Shown piece after piece: positions 34,958 through 42,305 of a stretch of DNA of 42,305 bases. Positions within the stretch are counted from its first letter, which is position 1. Each line of letters begins with the position of its first letter. The DNA is from a bacterium. Lineage in GTDB: Bacteria > Campylobacterota > Campylobacteria > Campylobacterales > Arcobacteraceae. Position numbers and translations under genes: made by a program. The stretch lies in NCBI GenBank assembly GCA_018816105.1, contig JAHIWE010000051.1, positions 1-42,305 on the forward strand. Direction: 5' to 3'. Under the pieces are notes generated by a model that saw only the letters and a list, made by a program, of their open reading frames with translations, was not told the DNA's origin and ran no database searches.

Positions 34958-35329
34958 CTATTTTACTTCTAAGTTCGCGTATTCTTCGTCAGTAAAAATT
35001 CTTGATTTTGTAATAAATTGATAGCCTAAGTCTATTTCTAAGGAGAACGAATTTCCAAAGGCAGATTTTTCAACTCTTACGTCTATAGTAATATGTGAAT
35101 GTTTAAAATATTCAAACTGATCTTTATCAATAAAAAATTCACAACCACAAATTTCACCCATTTTTACGTTTTTACTTGGAACATAAAAATCACTTTTTTC
35201 ATAACACATAGGGGCTGTTCCATCGCAACAACCACCACTTTGATTAAAAACCAACTCACCGTGCTGCTCTTTTAACTTTTCAATAACTAAAACAGCAGCT
35301 GGAGTAACACTTAATCTTTCAGTTGTCAT
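34958..35329 (-). CDS. DUF779 domain protein, partner of aldehyde dehydrogenase
   Basis: The protein has 123 residues from the ATG at 35329, which has AAAGGAT just upstream; an in-frame TTG 21 bp earlier precedes that site. Conserved Cys cluster in two places: GGCCDGTAPMC (C34, C35, C42) and C61-G-C63, which could bind a metal or form a redox site. DUF779 genes commonly sit beside acetaldehyde dehydrogenase genes, as here; function is not established to my knowledge. Two hairpins lie between it and the dehydrogenase gene, so its expression may be uncoupled from the larger gene. Confidence 0.83.
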   Translation of the reverse strand: MTTERLSVTPAAVLVIEKLKEQHGELVFNQSGGCCDGTAPMCYEKSDFYVPSKNVKMGEICGCEFFIDKDQFEYFKHSHITIDVRVEKSAFGNSFSLEIDLGYQFITKSRIFTDEEYANLEVK

Positions 35330-35351
35330 AAATATCCTTTGTTGTAACAAA

Positions 35352-35386
35352 AAAAACCCATAGAGGAGAACTTTCTATGGGTTTTT
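35352..35386 (-). terminator. Terminator/attenuator between aldehyde dehydrogenase and DUF779 genes
   Basis: A 13-bp perfect stem, AAAAACCCATAGA (35352-35364) and TCTATGGGTTTTT (35374-35386), is followed on the minus strand by a run of T. It lies between the dehydrogenase stop and the DUF779 ribosome site, inside what otherwise looks like one operon. Confidence 0.8.
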
Positions 35387-35390
35387 ATAC

Positions 35391-35412
35391 TTCTAGGAGT
35401 TAAATCCTAGAA
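35391..35412 (-). other. Second hairpin over the aldehyde dehydrogenase stop codon
   Basis: TTCTAGGA (35391-35398) and TCCTAGAA (35405-35412) form an 8-bp stem with a 6-base loop containing the end of the coding region. It stands in tandem with the terminator at 35352-35386 and could protect the mRNA 3' end. Confidence 0.5.
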
Positions 35413-36903
35413 GAATCCTAATTTATTTTTGTTGTATGAAGTTAAAATATTTTTAGTATGTCTGTAAGAGTTTAACATCATCATATGAGTTTCTCTTCCG
35501 ATACCTGATTTTTTATATCCACCAAATGATGCATGTGATGGGTAGATATGGTAACAATTTACCCAAACTCTACCAGCTTCAATTCCTCTTGAGAATTTAT
35601 GTAATTGGTGAGCATCTCTTGACCAAACACCTGAACCTAAACCATAAATTGTGTCATTTGCAATTGCTAATGCTTCTTCTTCATCTTTGAAAGTTGTAAC
35701 AGCAAGAACTGGTCCAAAAATCTCTTCTTGGAAGATTCTCATTTTATTATGACCTTTGAATAATGTTGGTTGAATATAGAAACCATTTGGATTAGTTTCA
35801 GACTCGTAAACATCTCCACCAATTAATAGTTCAGCACCCTCTTCTTTACCAATTTTGATATATTCAGAAATTTTTTCTTTTTGATTTAATGAACATTGAG
35901 CACCCATCATACAATCTGTATCTAAAGGATTTCCTAATTTAATTGCTTTTACTCTTTCAAGTACTCTTGCCATAAATGGCTCATAAATTGACTCTTGAAT
36001 TAATGCTCTTGAAGGACAAGTACAAACTTCACCTGAGTTAAATGCAAATAATACTAAACCTTCAATTGCTTTATCAAAGAACTCATCATCAGCATCCATA
36101 ATTGATTCTAAGAAGATATTTGGAGATTTCCCACCAAGCTCTAATGTAGAAGGAATGATATTTTCAGTTGCATATTGCATAATTAATTGACCAGTTGTAG
36201 TTTCACCTGTAAATCCAACTTTTTTAACTAATTCATGAGTAGATAGATATTTACCAATTTTTCCACCTGCACCATTAATAATGTTAATAACACCTGCTGG
36301 TAATACTGATTGGATTGTTTCCATTAAAATTAAAATTGACATAGGAGTTGCAGATGCTGGTTTCATAACAACACAGTTTCCAGCAGCAATTGCAGGTGCT
36401 AATTTCCAAGCAGCCATTAATAACGGGAAATTCCAAGGAATAATTTGAGCAACAACACCATATGGTTCATGAATTTCTTGAGAAATTGTATTTTCATCTA
36501 AATCTGAAACTGTTCCTGATTCTGCTCTAATTACAGATGCAAAATATCTAAAATGATCAACAACTAAAGGAACGTCTGCATTTAAAGTTTCTCTAACAGC
36601 TTTTCCATTATCTAAAGTTTCTGCAAGTGCAATATTTTCTAAGTTTGCTTCAATTGCATCTGCAATTTTATTTAATAAAGTACTTCTTTCAACAACTGAA
36701 GTATGTTTAAATGATTGAAATGCTTTATCAGCAGCTAAAATAGCAGCTTCACAATCTTTCTCATTTGATCTTGGGATTCTTGTTAAAACTTCACCATCAA
36801 CAGGAGAGATATTATCAAAATACTCACCACTAATTGGAGCTAACCATTCTCCACCAATGAAATTCTCATATTGTGCTTTATATGTTGGTTTACTATAGAT
36901 CAT
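35407..36903 (-). CDS. NAD-dependent acetaldehyde/aldehyde dehydrogenase (ExaC/AldB type)
   Basis: The protein has 498 residues. It has the ALDH fold with PWNFPLLMAAWKLAPA, KPASATP, the Glu motif LELGGKSPN and the nucleophile C294 in FNSGEVCTCPSRAL; the GEVCTCPSR context and the C-terminal YHIYPSHASFGGYKKSG are those of the AldB/ExaC/AcoD acetaldehyde dehydrogenases. It oxidises acetaldehyde or related aldehydes to acids in the cytoplasm. AAAGGAT precedes the ATG. DUF779 follows downstream, supporting the assignment. Confidence 0.92.
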   Translation of the reverse strand: MIYSKPTYKAQYENFIGGEWLAPISGEYFDNISPVDGEVLTRIPRSNEKDCEAAILAADKAFQSFKHTSVVERSTLLNKIADAIEANLENIALAETLDNGKAVRETLNADVPLVVDHFRYFASVIRAESGTVSDLDENTISQEIHEPYGVVAQIIPWNFPLLMAAWKLAPAIAAGNCVVMKPASATPMSILILMETIQSVLPAGVINIINGAGGKIGKYLSTHELVKKVGFTGETTTGQLIMQYATENIIPSTLELGGKSPNIFLESIMDADDEFFDKAIEGLVLFAFNSGEVCTCPSRALIQESIYEPFMARVLERVKAIKLGNPLDTDCMMGAQCSLNQKEKISEYIKIGKEEGAELLIGGDVYESETNPNGFYIQPTLFKGHNKMRIFQEEIFGPVLAVTTFKDEEEALAIANDTIYGLGSGVWSRDAHQLHKFSRGIEAGRVWVNCYHIYPSHASFGGYKKSGIGRETHMMMLNSYRHTKNILTSYNKNKLGFF

Positions 36904-37124
36904 TTTTCTATCCTTTTTTGTTTATTTATTTTTGGAAAATTTGTTAAACTTATTAACTTGTCTTTTCTCTTAGTGAAATTCTACATGAGATTTATAGCGT
37001 GAATTTAGCATTAGTGTAGCATAAATATAGCGATGGTAACTTTTCTTACAAATTACCGTATTTTCGAACTTTTTCTCATTTTTTTTTCTTTGAATTTTTC
37101 AAATTATCTGCTACAATTTTTTTT
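36904..37124. promoter_or_regulatory. Divergent promoter region, aldehyde dehydrogenase / FIST kinase
   Basis: This gap is 221 bp. On the plus strand TACAAT (37112-37117) ends seven bases before the kinase ATG, so the transcript may start at the ATG. On the dehydrogenase side a short dyad GTTAA-ACTTA-TTAAC (36943-36957) lies about 40 bp before its start and might be an operator. No coding frame was seen. Confidence 0.45.
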
Positions 37125-39032
37125 ATGAAAACATTTAATTATACACTTAACGATAAAGCACTTGATTCAATAATACATTTTTCTTTTTTTAAAGAAGAAA
37201 AAAATATTTTAATTCAAATATTTTGTGGAGAAAAAAAAGAAACTTTAAAAAAAATCATAAATAAAATCACAGAAGAACTACCTCAAGCAATTTGTATTGG
37301 TTCATCAACTGATGGAGAAATTAATAATTCAACAATAACAACATTAAAAACGGTAGTTACAATTACAATATTTAAAAAAACTTCGTTAAAAATTGCTTAT
37401 GTAAATGAAAATGATTCTTTCTCAAATGGTAAGAAATTAGCAAGCTTGCTTTGTGAAGAAGATACCAAACTATTAATTACTTTTACAGATGGAGCAAAAA
37501 CAAATGGCGAAGAATTTTTAAATGGAATTAGTTTTATAAATAATAACGTAATAATAAGTGGTGGAATGGCTGGAGACAATGCCCACTTTACACAAACTTT
37601 CATCTCATGCCAAAATAAAATATTAACCCAAGGGGCAGTTGGAGTTTCTCTTAACTCTAATAAATTAAAAGTTTGTAATGCTTATAATTTCAACTGGTCT
37701 CCTATTGGAATTGAGCATGAAATAGAAGAAGTTGTAGGAAATAGAGTTTATAAAATTTCTGGACTTACACCTTTAGATTTTTATGAAAAATATTTAGGTG
37801 AATATGTAGCGAAATCACTTCCTGCAACAGGGATTGAGTTTCCATTAATTATACAAAAAAATAATATTCCAATTGCAAGAGCTGTTATTGCAAAACATAA
37901 TGATGGAAGCTTAAGTTTTGCAGGAAATCTTCATAAAGGAGATATTGTAAAACTTGGTTTTGGAAATATTGAATTGATTATGAATAATCCACTTAAATCT
38001 TTATTTAGTAAATATTCCATAAAAGATACAGAAACCTTTTTCATCTATGCTTGTATGGCCAGAAGAAGATATATGCCTGATTTAATAAATATTGAAATAA
38101 AACCTTTTTCAAAGATTGCTCCAACTGCCGGCTTTTTTACATATGGAGAGTTTTACCATAATTGTGGGAATAATGAACTTTTAAATCAAACACTAACTAT
38201 CATAGCTTTAAGTGAAAAAGAAGAAGCTCATTATGAAGTTGATTCGGTTGATGATATTGAAAATACTAATTTAAGTGATCATGCAAAAAGTTTACAAGCA
38301 TTAACCCATTTAATTCAACAATCATCAAGTGATTATAGCATTCAATCTCAAGAGCTCGAAAATGGAAATGTCTATGCACAAAATTTAATAGCTTCGCAAA
38401 AACAGTTTTTAAAACATGCAGTTCATGAAACAAATACTCCTTTATCTGTTATTATGGGAAATATTGAAATGTTTGAAATGGAACATGGGAAAAATAAATA
38501 CCTATCAAATATTGAAGTTGCCATGAAAAATATATTTAGTATATATGATGATTTATCTTATCTTGTAAAAAAAGATCAAGTAAACCGAGCTACACATGAG
38601 ATAGATTTAGTTGATTTTGTAAGAGCAAGAATCGATTTTTTCTCTTCTTCAGCTCTTAGAGTTAAATCAAATTTTCTATTTAAAACAAAAAAGAATAAAA
38701 TAATTTTAAATTTTAATGAGATAAAACTTCAAAGAATAGTTGATAATAATTTAACAAATGCAATTAAATATACATTGCCAAATGAAACAATAATCATAAA
38801 GTTAGAAATGAATAATAATGACTGTGATTTTATAATAGAGAGTCGTTCAGTTCAAATTTTAGATCCTCAAAAAATATTTGAAGAGTATTACCGAGAAGAA
38901 GTTTCAAAAGATGGATTTGGACTTGGATTAAATTTAGTAAAAAGAATATGTAGTGAAGAAAATGTAGGAATAAAACTAGAATCAGGTGAAAACTGGGCTT
39001 CATTTACATACACATTTAAAGGAATATTATGA
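37125..39032 (+). CDS. FIST-domain cytoplasmic sensor histidine kinase
   Basis: The protein has 635 residues with no membrane segment. A FIST N domain (about 25-215) is followed by FIST C (about 220-370), then a linker and a kinase core. FIST domains are thought to sense small molecules, possibly amino acids. The H-box VHETNTPLS carries phospho-His H434, slightly off the usual HELRTPL. The ATPase keeps the N-box DNNLTNAIKYTLPNE and DGFGLGLNLVKRI. The gene overlaps its response regulator by 4 bp (ATGA), so the two form a dedicated pair. No ribosome site precedes the ATG, and a -10-like TACAAT is very close. Confidence 0.88.
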   Translation: MKTFNYTLNDKALDSIIHFSFFKEEKNILIQIFCGEKKETLKKIINKITEELPQAICIGSSTDGEINNSTITTLKTVVTITIFKKTSLKIAYVNENDSFSNGKKLASLLCEEDTKLLITFTDGAKTNGEEFLNGISFINNNVIISGGMAGDNAHFTQTFISCQNKILTQGAVGVSLNSNKLKVCNAYNFNWSPIGIEHEIEEVVGNRVYKISGLTPLDFYEKYLGEYVAKSLPATGIEFPLIIQKNNIPIARAVIAKHNDGSLSFAGNLHKGDIVKLGFGNIELIMNNPLKSLFSKYSIKDTETFFIYACMARRRYMPDLINIEIKPFSKIAPTAGFFTYGEFYHNCGNNELLNQTLTIIALSEKEEAHYEVDSVDDIENTNLSDHAKSLQALTHLIQQSSSDYSIQSQELENGNVYAQNLIASQKQFLKHAVHETNTPLSVIMGNIEMFEMEHGKNKYLSNIEVAMKNIFSIYDDLSYLVKKDQVNRATHEIDLVDFVRARIDFFSSSALRVKSNFLFKTKKNKIILNFNEIKLQRIVDNNLTNAIKYTLPNETIIIKLEMNNNDCDFIIESRSVQILDPQKIFEEYYREEVSKDGFGLGLNLVKRICSEENVGIKLESGENWASFTYTFKGIL

Positions 39033-39688
39033 AAATTTTATTAGTTGAAGACGATATTATGTTAAATGAAATGATAACAGAATATATAACATCAACAGGA
39101 CATGTAATAAAAAGTGTAAAAACAGGAACCGAATCTTTGGAAATTTTAGATAAAGAAAAATTTGATTTATTAATTTTAGATATAAATCTTCCTGATATTG
39201 ATGGTTTTACTATCTTAGAAAGATTAGATGAACAAAAGAAAATGGTTCCTACTATCTATATTTCTGCACTTATTGATATAGAAGATATTTCAAGAGCTTT
39301 TGATTTAGGATGTTTTGATTATTTAAAAAAACCATTTCATTTAAAAGAACTAACATTACGAATAAACAAAATATTAAAAACAAGAATCGTTCCACAAAGA
39401 CATAAAAGGTTATCAAAACATTATAGTTTTGATGCAGAAAACATGACTCTTTTATACAATAATGAACCACATATTTTACCAAAACGGCAACTTCAAATAA
39501 TCGAACTTTTAGCACTTAATAGAAGTTTAGTTGTTCAATATGATATGTTCAGAGACTATGTTTGGAATGATGATTATATTGATAATGCAACAATTAGAGC
39601 CGAAGTTAATAGGGTAAAAACTGTTTTAAAAGAGGATTTTATTAAAAATATCAGAGGAAGTGGATACATGATTGAAAGACCTGAATAG
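39029..39688 (+). CDS. OmpR/PhoB-type response regulator
   Basis: The protein has 219 residues. The receiver domain (1-115) has the acidic pocket E7-D8-D9, phosphoacceptor D51, S79 and K101 (LKKPF). The C-terminal winged-helix DNA-binding domain (about 130-219) ends with DNATIRAEVNRVK and GSGYMIE, standard for the OmpR class. It should regulate transcription in response to the overlapping FIST kinase. Targets are unknown; the nearby aldehyde dehydrogenase promoter is one possible site. Confidence 0.93.
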   Translation: MKILLVEDDIMLNEMITEYITSTGHVIKSVKTGTESLEILDKEKFDLLILDINLPDIDGFTILERLDEQKKMVPTIYISALIDIEDISRAFDLGCFDYLKKPFHLKELTLRINKILKTRIVPQRHKRLSKHYSFDAENMTLLYNNEPHILPKRQLQIIELLALNRSLVVQYDMFRDYVWNDDYIDNATIRAEVNRVKTVLKEDFIKNIRGSGYMIERPE

Positions 39689-39693
39689 GTTTT

Positions 39694-41949
39694 TCAAATC
39701 ATAATAACTTGATTTTTACCTTTTGCTTTTGCTTCATACAATCCAAGGTCTGCTCTTTTAATAGTAGTTTCAATATCTTCACCTTCTTTATAAAATGTAA
39801 CTCCAAAACTACAGGTAACTTTTTCTACTTTTTTAAAAATATGTTTTTCTATTCTCATTCTTAAATGTTCTAACACTTTTGATAAATCATTTTCACTTTT
39901 TATTTTCATAATCAAAATAAACTCTTCTCCACCCCATCTAATAAGGATATCATCATCTCTTGAAAATTTTGATATTTCAGATACTAACTCTTTTAATACA
40001 TAATCACCAATATCATGTCCATAGGTATCATTAACTTTTTTAAAATCATCTATATCAAAAAGACATAAGGCAAATCTATAGTTTTTTAAATGGTACTCTT
40101 TTATAATATTTCTATAATTTTTCTCAAAATATTCTCTATTATAAGCACCTGTTAATTTATCATGTACAGTTTTTTCTTCTAGGATTATTTGTTCATTAAT
40201 TGTTTGACTAATATCTGAAAAACTAACAATATATAAATCATCTTCAAAATAATTAAGTGTGATGGAAAAAACAACAATTATTGAATCTTTTGTTAACATT
40301 CCTACAATTCTTTTAGGTTGAGAAAGTGAAATAATTGCATCTATCCAATTTTCATTATTTTTTAGTTTCCCAAGATGAAAAAATCTATCATTTTCTAAAA
40401 AGAATTCACAAATACATTTTGATTCTTTTTTAAAATCTTCAAGCTCTTTAAAACCAAAAAAATTCAAAAACTCTTTATTTGCAAAATTTATCTCTTCTCC
40501 ATTTGTTAATATTACAATTGTATTTTGTGTATCAATAAATTTGTAAAGTTTATTATAAGCCTCTTTTTGAACAGTTATATCATGAATAGTTCCAAGGGAT
40601 TGAATTATATTTCCATCATCAGCTAAGGTATGTTTACATAACTCTGAGATATGTTTTAATTCATTATTTTTAGTAATAATTTTATATTCTATTCTATAAT
40701 CTGTTTTACTTTCAATTGAATTATAAAAAGCATTACTTACTCTTTCTAAATCATCATGATGAACATATTTCAAAATTGATTTATGACTAGCTTCAAATTG
40801 CGCTTTTTCTAGATCAAAAATATTATAGATTTCATCACTCCAGATTAATCTATTTTTTATTAAATCAAACTCCCAATATCCAATATGACTAATTTTTTGT
40901 ACTTCATCTAATATTTTATTATTATGCATTAATTCATGTTTATCATCATCTATTTTATACATAAAATATACAATAAACATCGTAAAAAATATTAAAAATG
41001 TTAAAAATAAATAATACTGTTTTTCATAAGTTATAAAACTATTATGCTCTTTTATTATTATTATATATCCAACAGTTTCATTTTTAAAGAAATTATGAAT
41101 TGGCAAAAAAGTTGTTACATAATAATTTTCATTCATTTTAATAAAAAAATTAAATAATTCTCCTTCTTTTAATTTATCATCAATATTATTATTTTTATTA
41201 TATTTACTGATTATTGATTCGATTAAAGAATTTCGTCCCTTTGATATACTTTTTTCATGATAAAAAAGAGTAGAAGTTGTACACTCTTTATAATTATCTT
41301 TTTCACTACTAAACACTTTTTTATCAACAACAGATTTTTTTATAATAAAATCAATATCTTTACTAAACTCTTTTCTAAATTCATTTGTAATATCTTCCAT
41401 TGATACAGAAGTTTCAACAGAACCTATATATTTATCATTTAATTTTAGTGGATATACAAATCTATATCCATTATAAATTCTTCCTTCTTCAAATCCATGT
41501 GCAGGTTTTTGATATTTATTTACATATTTTACTGTTTCTCTTACATCAGCTAAATTATCACCAAATTTTTCAGGTCTATGAAATCTTAAAAAACTATCAT
41601 TATTCTTTAAATGAAAATGAAGTTGTTTTAATTTAAAATCATGCATATTATTATACATATCAATTAATTCTAAATACAACTCTTTTCTAATTTCATTTTG
41701 TTTTGAAGATGAAGCCTCATTAACATTTAATAAAAGCTCTTTAATTTTTTTTGTATCTATTCTATTAAAATATAAAATATTTGAATGAACTCTAAATGCT
41801 TCGATAATTGTATTTAACTGAACTTTTGCAGAATCTTTTTCTATTTGAAGAAGTTCTTCTTTTCTATCATTAATTAATGAGAATAAAGATAAAGAACCAA
41901 TAGTTGATAGTAGTAAAAATAAACTTATATAAAACAACTTATTTTTCAT
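39694..41949 (-). CDS. Cache-PAS-GGDEF diguanylate cyclase
   Basis: The protein has 751 residues. An N-terminal helix (about 5-25), a large periplasmic Cache-type region (about 30-310, with the HFHLKNNDSFLRFHRPEKFG motif known from related Campylobacterota sensors) and a second helix (about 315-335) are followed by a PAS/PAC unit (about 355-460), a weaker PAS-like region (about 470-580) and GGDEF. The active site is GGEEF (673-677), and an inhibitory RxxD (664-667) lies five residues before it, so c-di-GMP production with product inhibition is expected. AAGG precedes the ATG. It converges on the response regulator with a 5-bp gap. Confidence 0.92.
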   Translation of the reverse strand: MKNKLFYISLFLLLSTIGSLSLFSLINDRKEELLQIEKDSAKVQLNTIIEAFRVHSNILYFNRIDTKKIKELLLNVNEASSSKQNEIRKELYLELIDMYNNMHDFKLKQLHFHLKNNDSFLRFHRPEKFGDNLADVRETVKYVNKYQKPAHGFEEGRIYNGYRFVYPLKLNDKYIGSVETSVSMEDITNEFRKEFSKDIDFIIKKSVVDKKVFSSEKDNYKECTTSTLFYHEKSISKGRNSLIESIISKYNKNNNIDDKLKEGELFNFFIKMNENYYVTTFLPIHNFFKNETVGYIIIIKEHNSFITYEKQYYLFLTFLIFFTMFIVYFMYKIDDDKHELMHNNKILDEVQKISHIGYWEFDLIKNRLIWSDEIYNIFDLEKAQFEASHKSILKYVHHDDLERVSNAFYNSIESKTDYRIEYKIITKNNELKHISELCKHTLADDGNIIQSLGTIHDITVQKEAYNKLYKFIDTQNTIVILTNGEEINFANKEFLNFFGFKELEDFKKESKCICEFFLENDRFFHLGKLKNNENWIDAIISLSQPKRIVGMLTKDSIIVVFSITLNYFEDDLYIVSFSDISQTINEQIILEEKTVHDKLTGAYNREYFEKNYRNIIKEYHLKNYRFALCLFDIDDFKKVNDTYGHDIGDYVLKELVSEISKFSRDDDILIRWGGEEFILIMKIKSENDLSKVLEHLRMRIEKHIFKKVEKVTCSFGVTFYKEGEDIETTIKRADLGLYEAKAKGKNQVIMI

Positions 41950-42150
41950 TGTTACCTTTTTTATTATTACTTATATTTTATTTAATAATACAATATTTAC
42001 TTTTAAAATCTAGCTAATTAAATTTTATAAAGAAAATTATTTATCTAAATTCATACATTTATGAGATTTTTTTTAATTTATAAAAAAGAGTCTTTTGTAA
42101 GTCATTTGAATTATATTATTTTATAAGAGAGAAAAACAAAAGGGAAAGTG
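41950..42150. other. AT-rich intergenic region upstream of the cyclase
   Basis: About 200 bp lie between the cyclase start and the terminator of the gene at the right edge. The promoter of the cyclase should be here. No open frame with a ribosome site, no repeat and no clear dyad was seen. Confidence 0.4.
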
Positions 42151-42183
42151 AAAAATTTTGAAATCAAAGGTATGATTTCAAAA
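42151..42183 (-). terminator. Terminator of the partial gene at the right edge
   Basis: TTTTGAAATCA (42156-42166) and TGATTTCAAAA (42173-42183) form a perfect 11-bp stem with a 6-base loop. On the minus strand it is followed by TTTTT. It lies about 28 bp after the stop codon at 42211. Confidence 0.8.
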
Positions 42184-42210
42184 TATCCAATAAAAAACAA
42201 ATCTATTTTA

Positions 42211-42305
42211 CTACATAAAACCCAAAGAATTTAATCTATTTCGATAAACTATTTTATCTTCTGAAAAAATTACACTATCTTCTATTTTTTTATTTATTAT
42301 TCCAT
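42211..42305 (-). CDS. Unidentified protein, C-terminal 30 residues
   Basis: A minus-strand frame is open from the right edge to a TAG at 42211-42213, giving a C-terminus with VIFSEDKIVYRNRLNSLGFM. It is too short to assign to a family. The good terminator just downstream supports it as a real gene end. Confidence 0.5.
   Translation of the reverse strand, partial: GIINKKIEDSVIFSEDKIVYRNRLNSLGFM

Noticed and set aside
36904-37124. Sigma-54 promoter for the aldehyde dehydrogenase
   Set aside because: No TGGCAC-N5-TTGC-like element was found in the gap on either strand.
39689-39720. Terminator between the response regulator and the cyclase
   Set aside because: AAATCA and TGATTT can pair over only six bases, too weak to annotate, although both genes end here.
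1-42305. tRNA, rRNA, prophage or integrative element
   Set aside because: No cloverleaf-like or rRNA sequence, integrase, phage structural gene or attachment repeat was noticed on reading both strands. Gene order and composition look uniform apart from the repeat element. A tRNAscan or Infernal run would settle small RNAs.

Overview
The window is AT-rich, densely coded bacterial DNA. It looks like chromosome from the Campylobacterota, most likely an Arcobacter-type genus of the Arcobacteraceae. This rests on protein families (DUF2018, DUF6394, short Lnt, FliW, Cache/PAS/GGDEF sensors) and on two gene orders that, from memory, match Helicobacter pylori and Campylobacter jejuni: leuS-lptE-folC-M23 peptidase-bactofilin beside secF-secD-yajC/lnt (HP1541-HP1551, Cj1085c-Cj1095), and proS-hemA-prenyl synthase-DUF2018 (HP0238-HP0242). 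No rRNA, tRNA, CRISPR array, transposase or phage gene was seen.

Layout. 1-154: 3' end of an exbD-like gene, converging on a periplasmic rhodanese (167-682). 1000-10506: a tight minus-strand run read as DUF6394, leuS, lptE, folC, M23 peptidase, bactofilin, an SF2 helicase carrying a degenerate primase-like domain, and a KefB-type antiporter. 10593-11497: two related small membrane proteins; the upstream copy has lost its 5' end next to a 455-bp inverted-repeat element (11612-12066). 12111-16358: secD-secF-yajC divergent from lnt. 16357-18580: DUF3015 and DUF4105 envelope genes converging on lnt. 18651-26964: minus-strand operon aroK, hisD, DUF2018, prenyl synthase, hemA, proS, mscS, cca.

27073-42305 is mainly signalling. 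It holds a CBS-PAS-GGDEF-EAL protein, a Cache histidine kinase, a PLP enzyme divergent from exbB-exbD, fliW, a cold-shock gene with a long leader, an acetaldehyde dehydrogenase/DUF779 pair, a FIST-domain kinase with an OmpR-type regulator, a Cache-PAS-GGDEF cyclase, and the 3' end of an unknown gene.

Common themes are envelope biogenesis (Sec, lipoproteins, LPS transport, cell shape) and c-di-GMP/two-component sensing. The strongest candidate for something undescribed is the helicase at 2638-4761. It resembles TOTE-type AEP-helicase proteins, but its primase active site appears lost, and it is translationally coupled to the cell-shape gene bactofilin. Next come the composite inverted-repeat element and the truncated paralogue beside it. 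All family assignments are by eye from sequence motifs; no database search was run.
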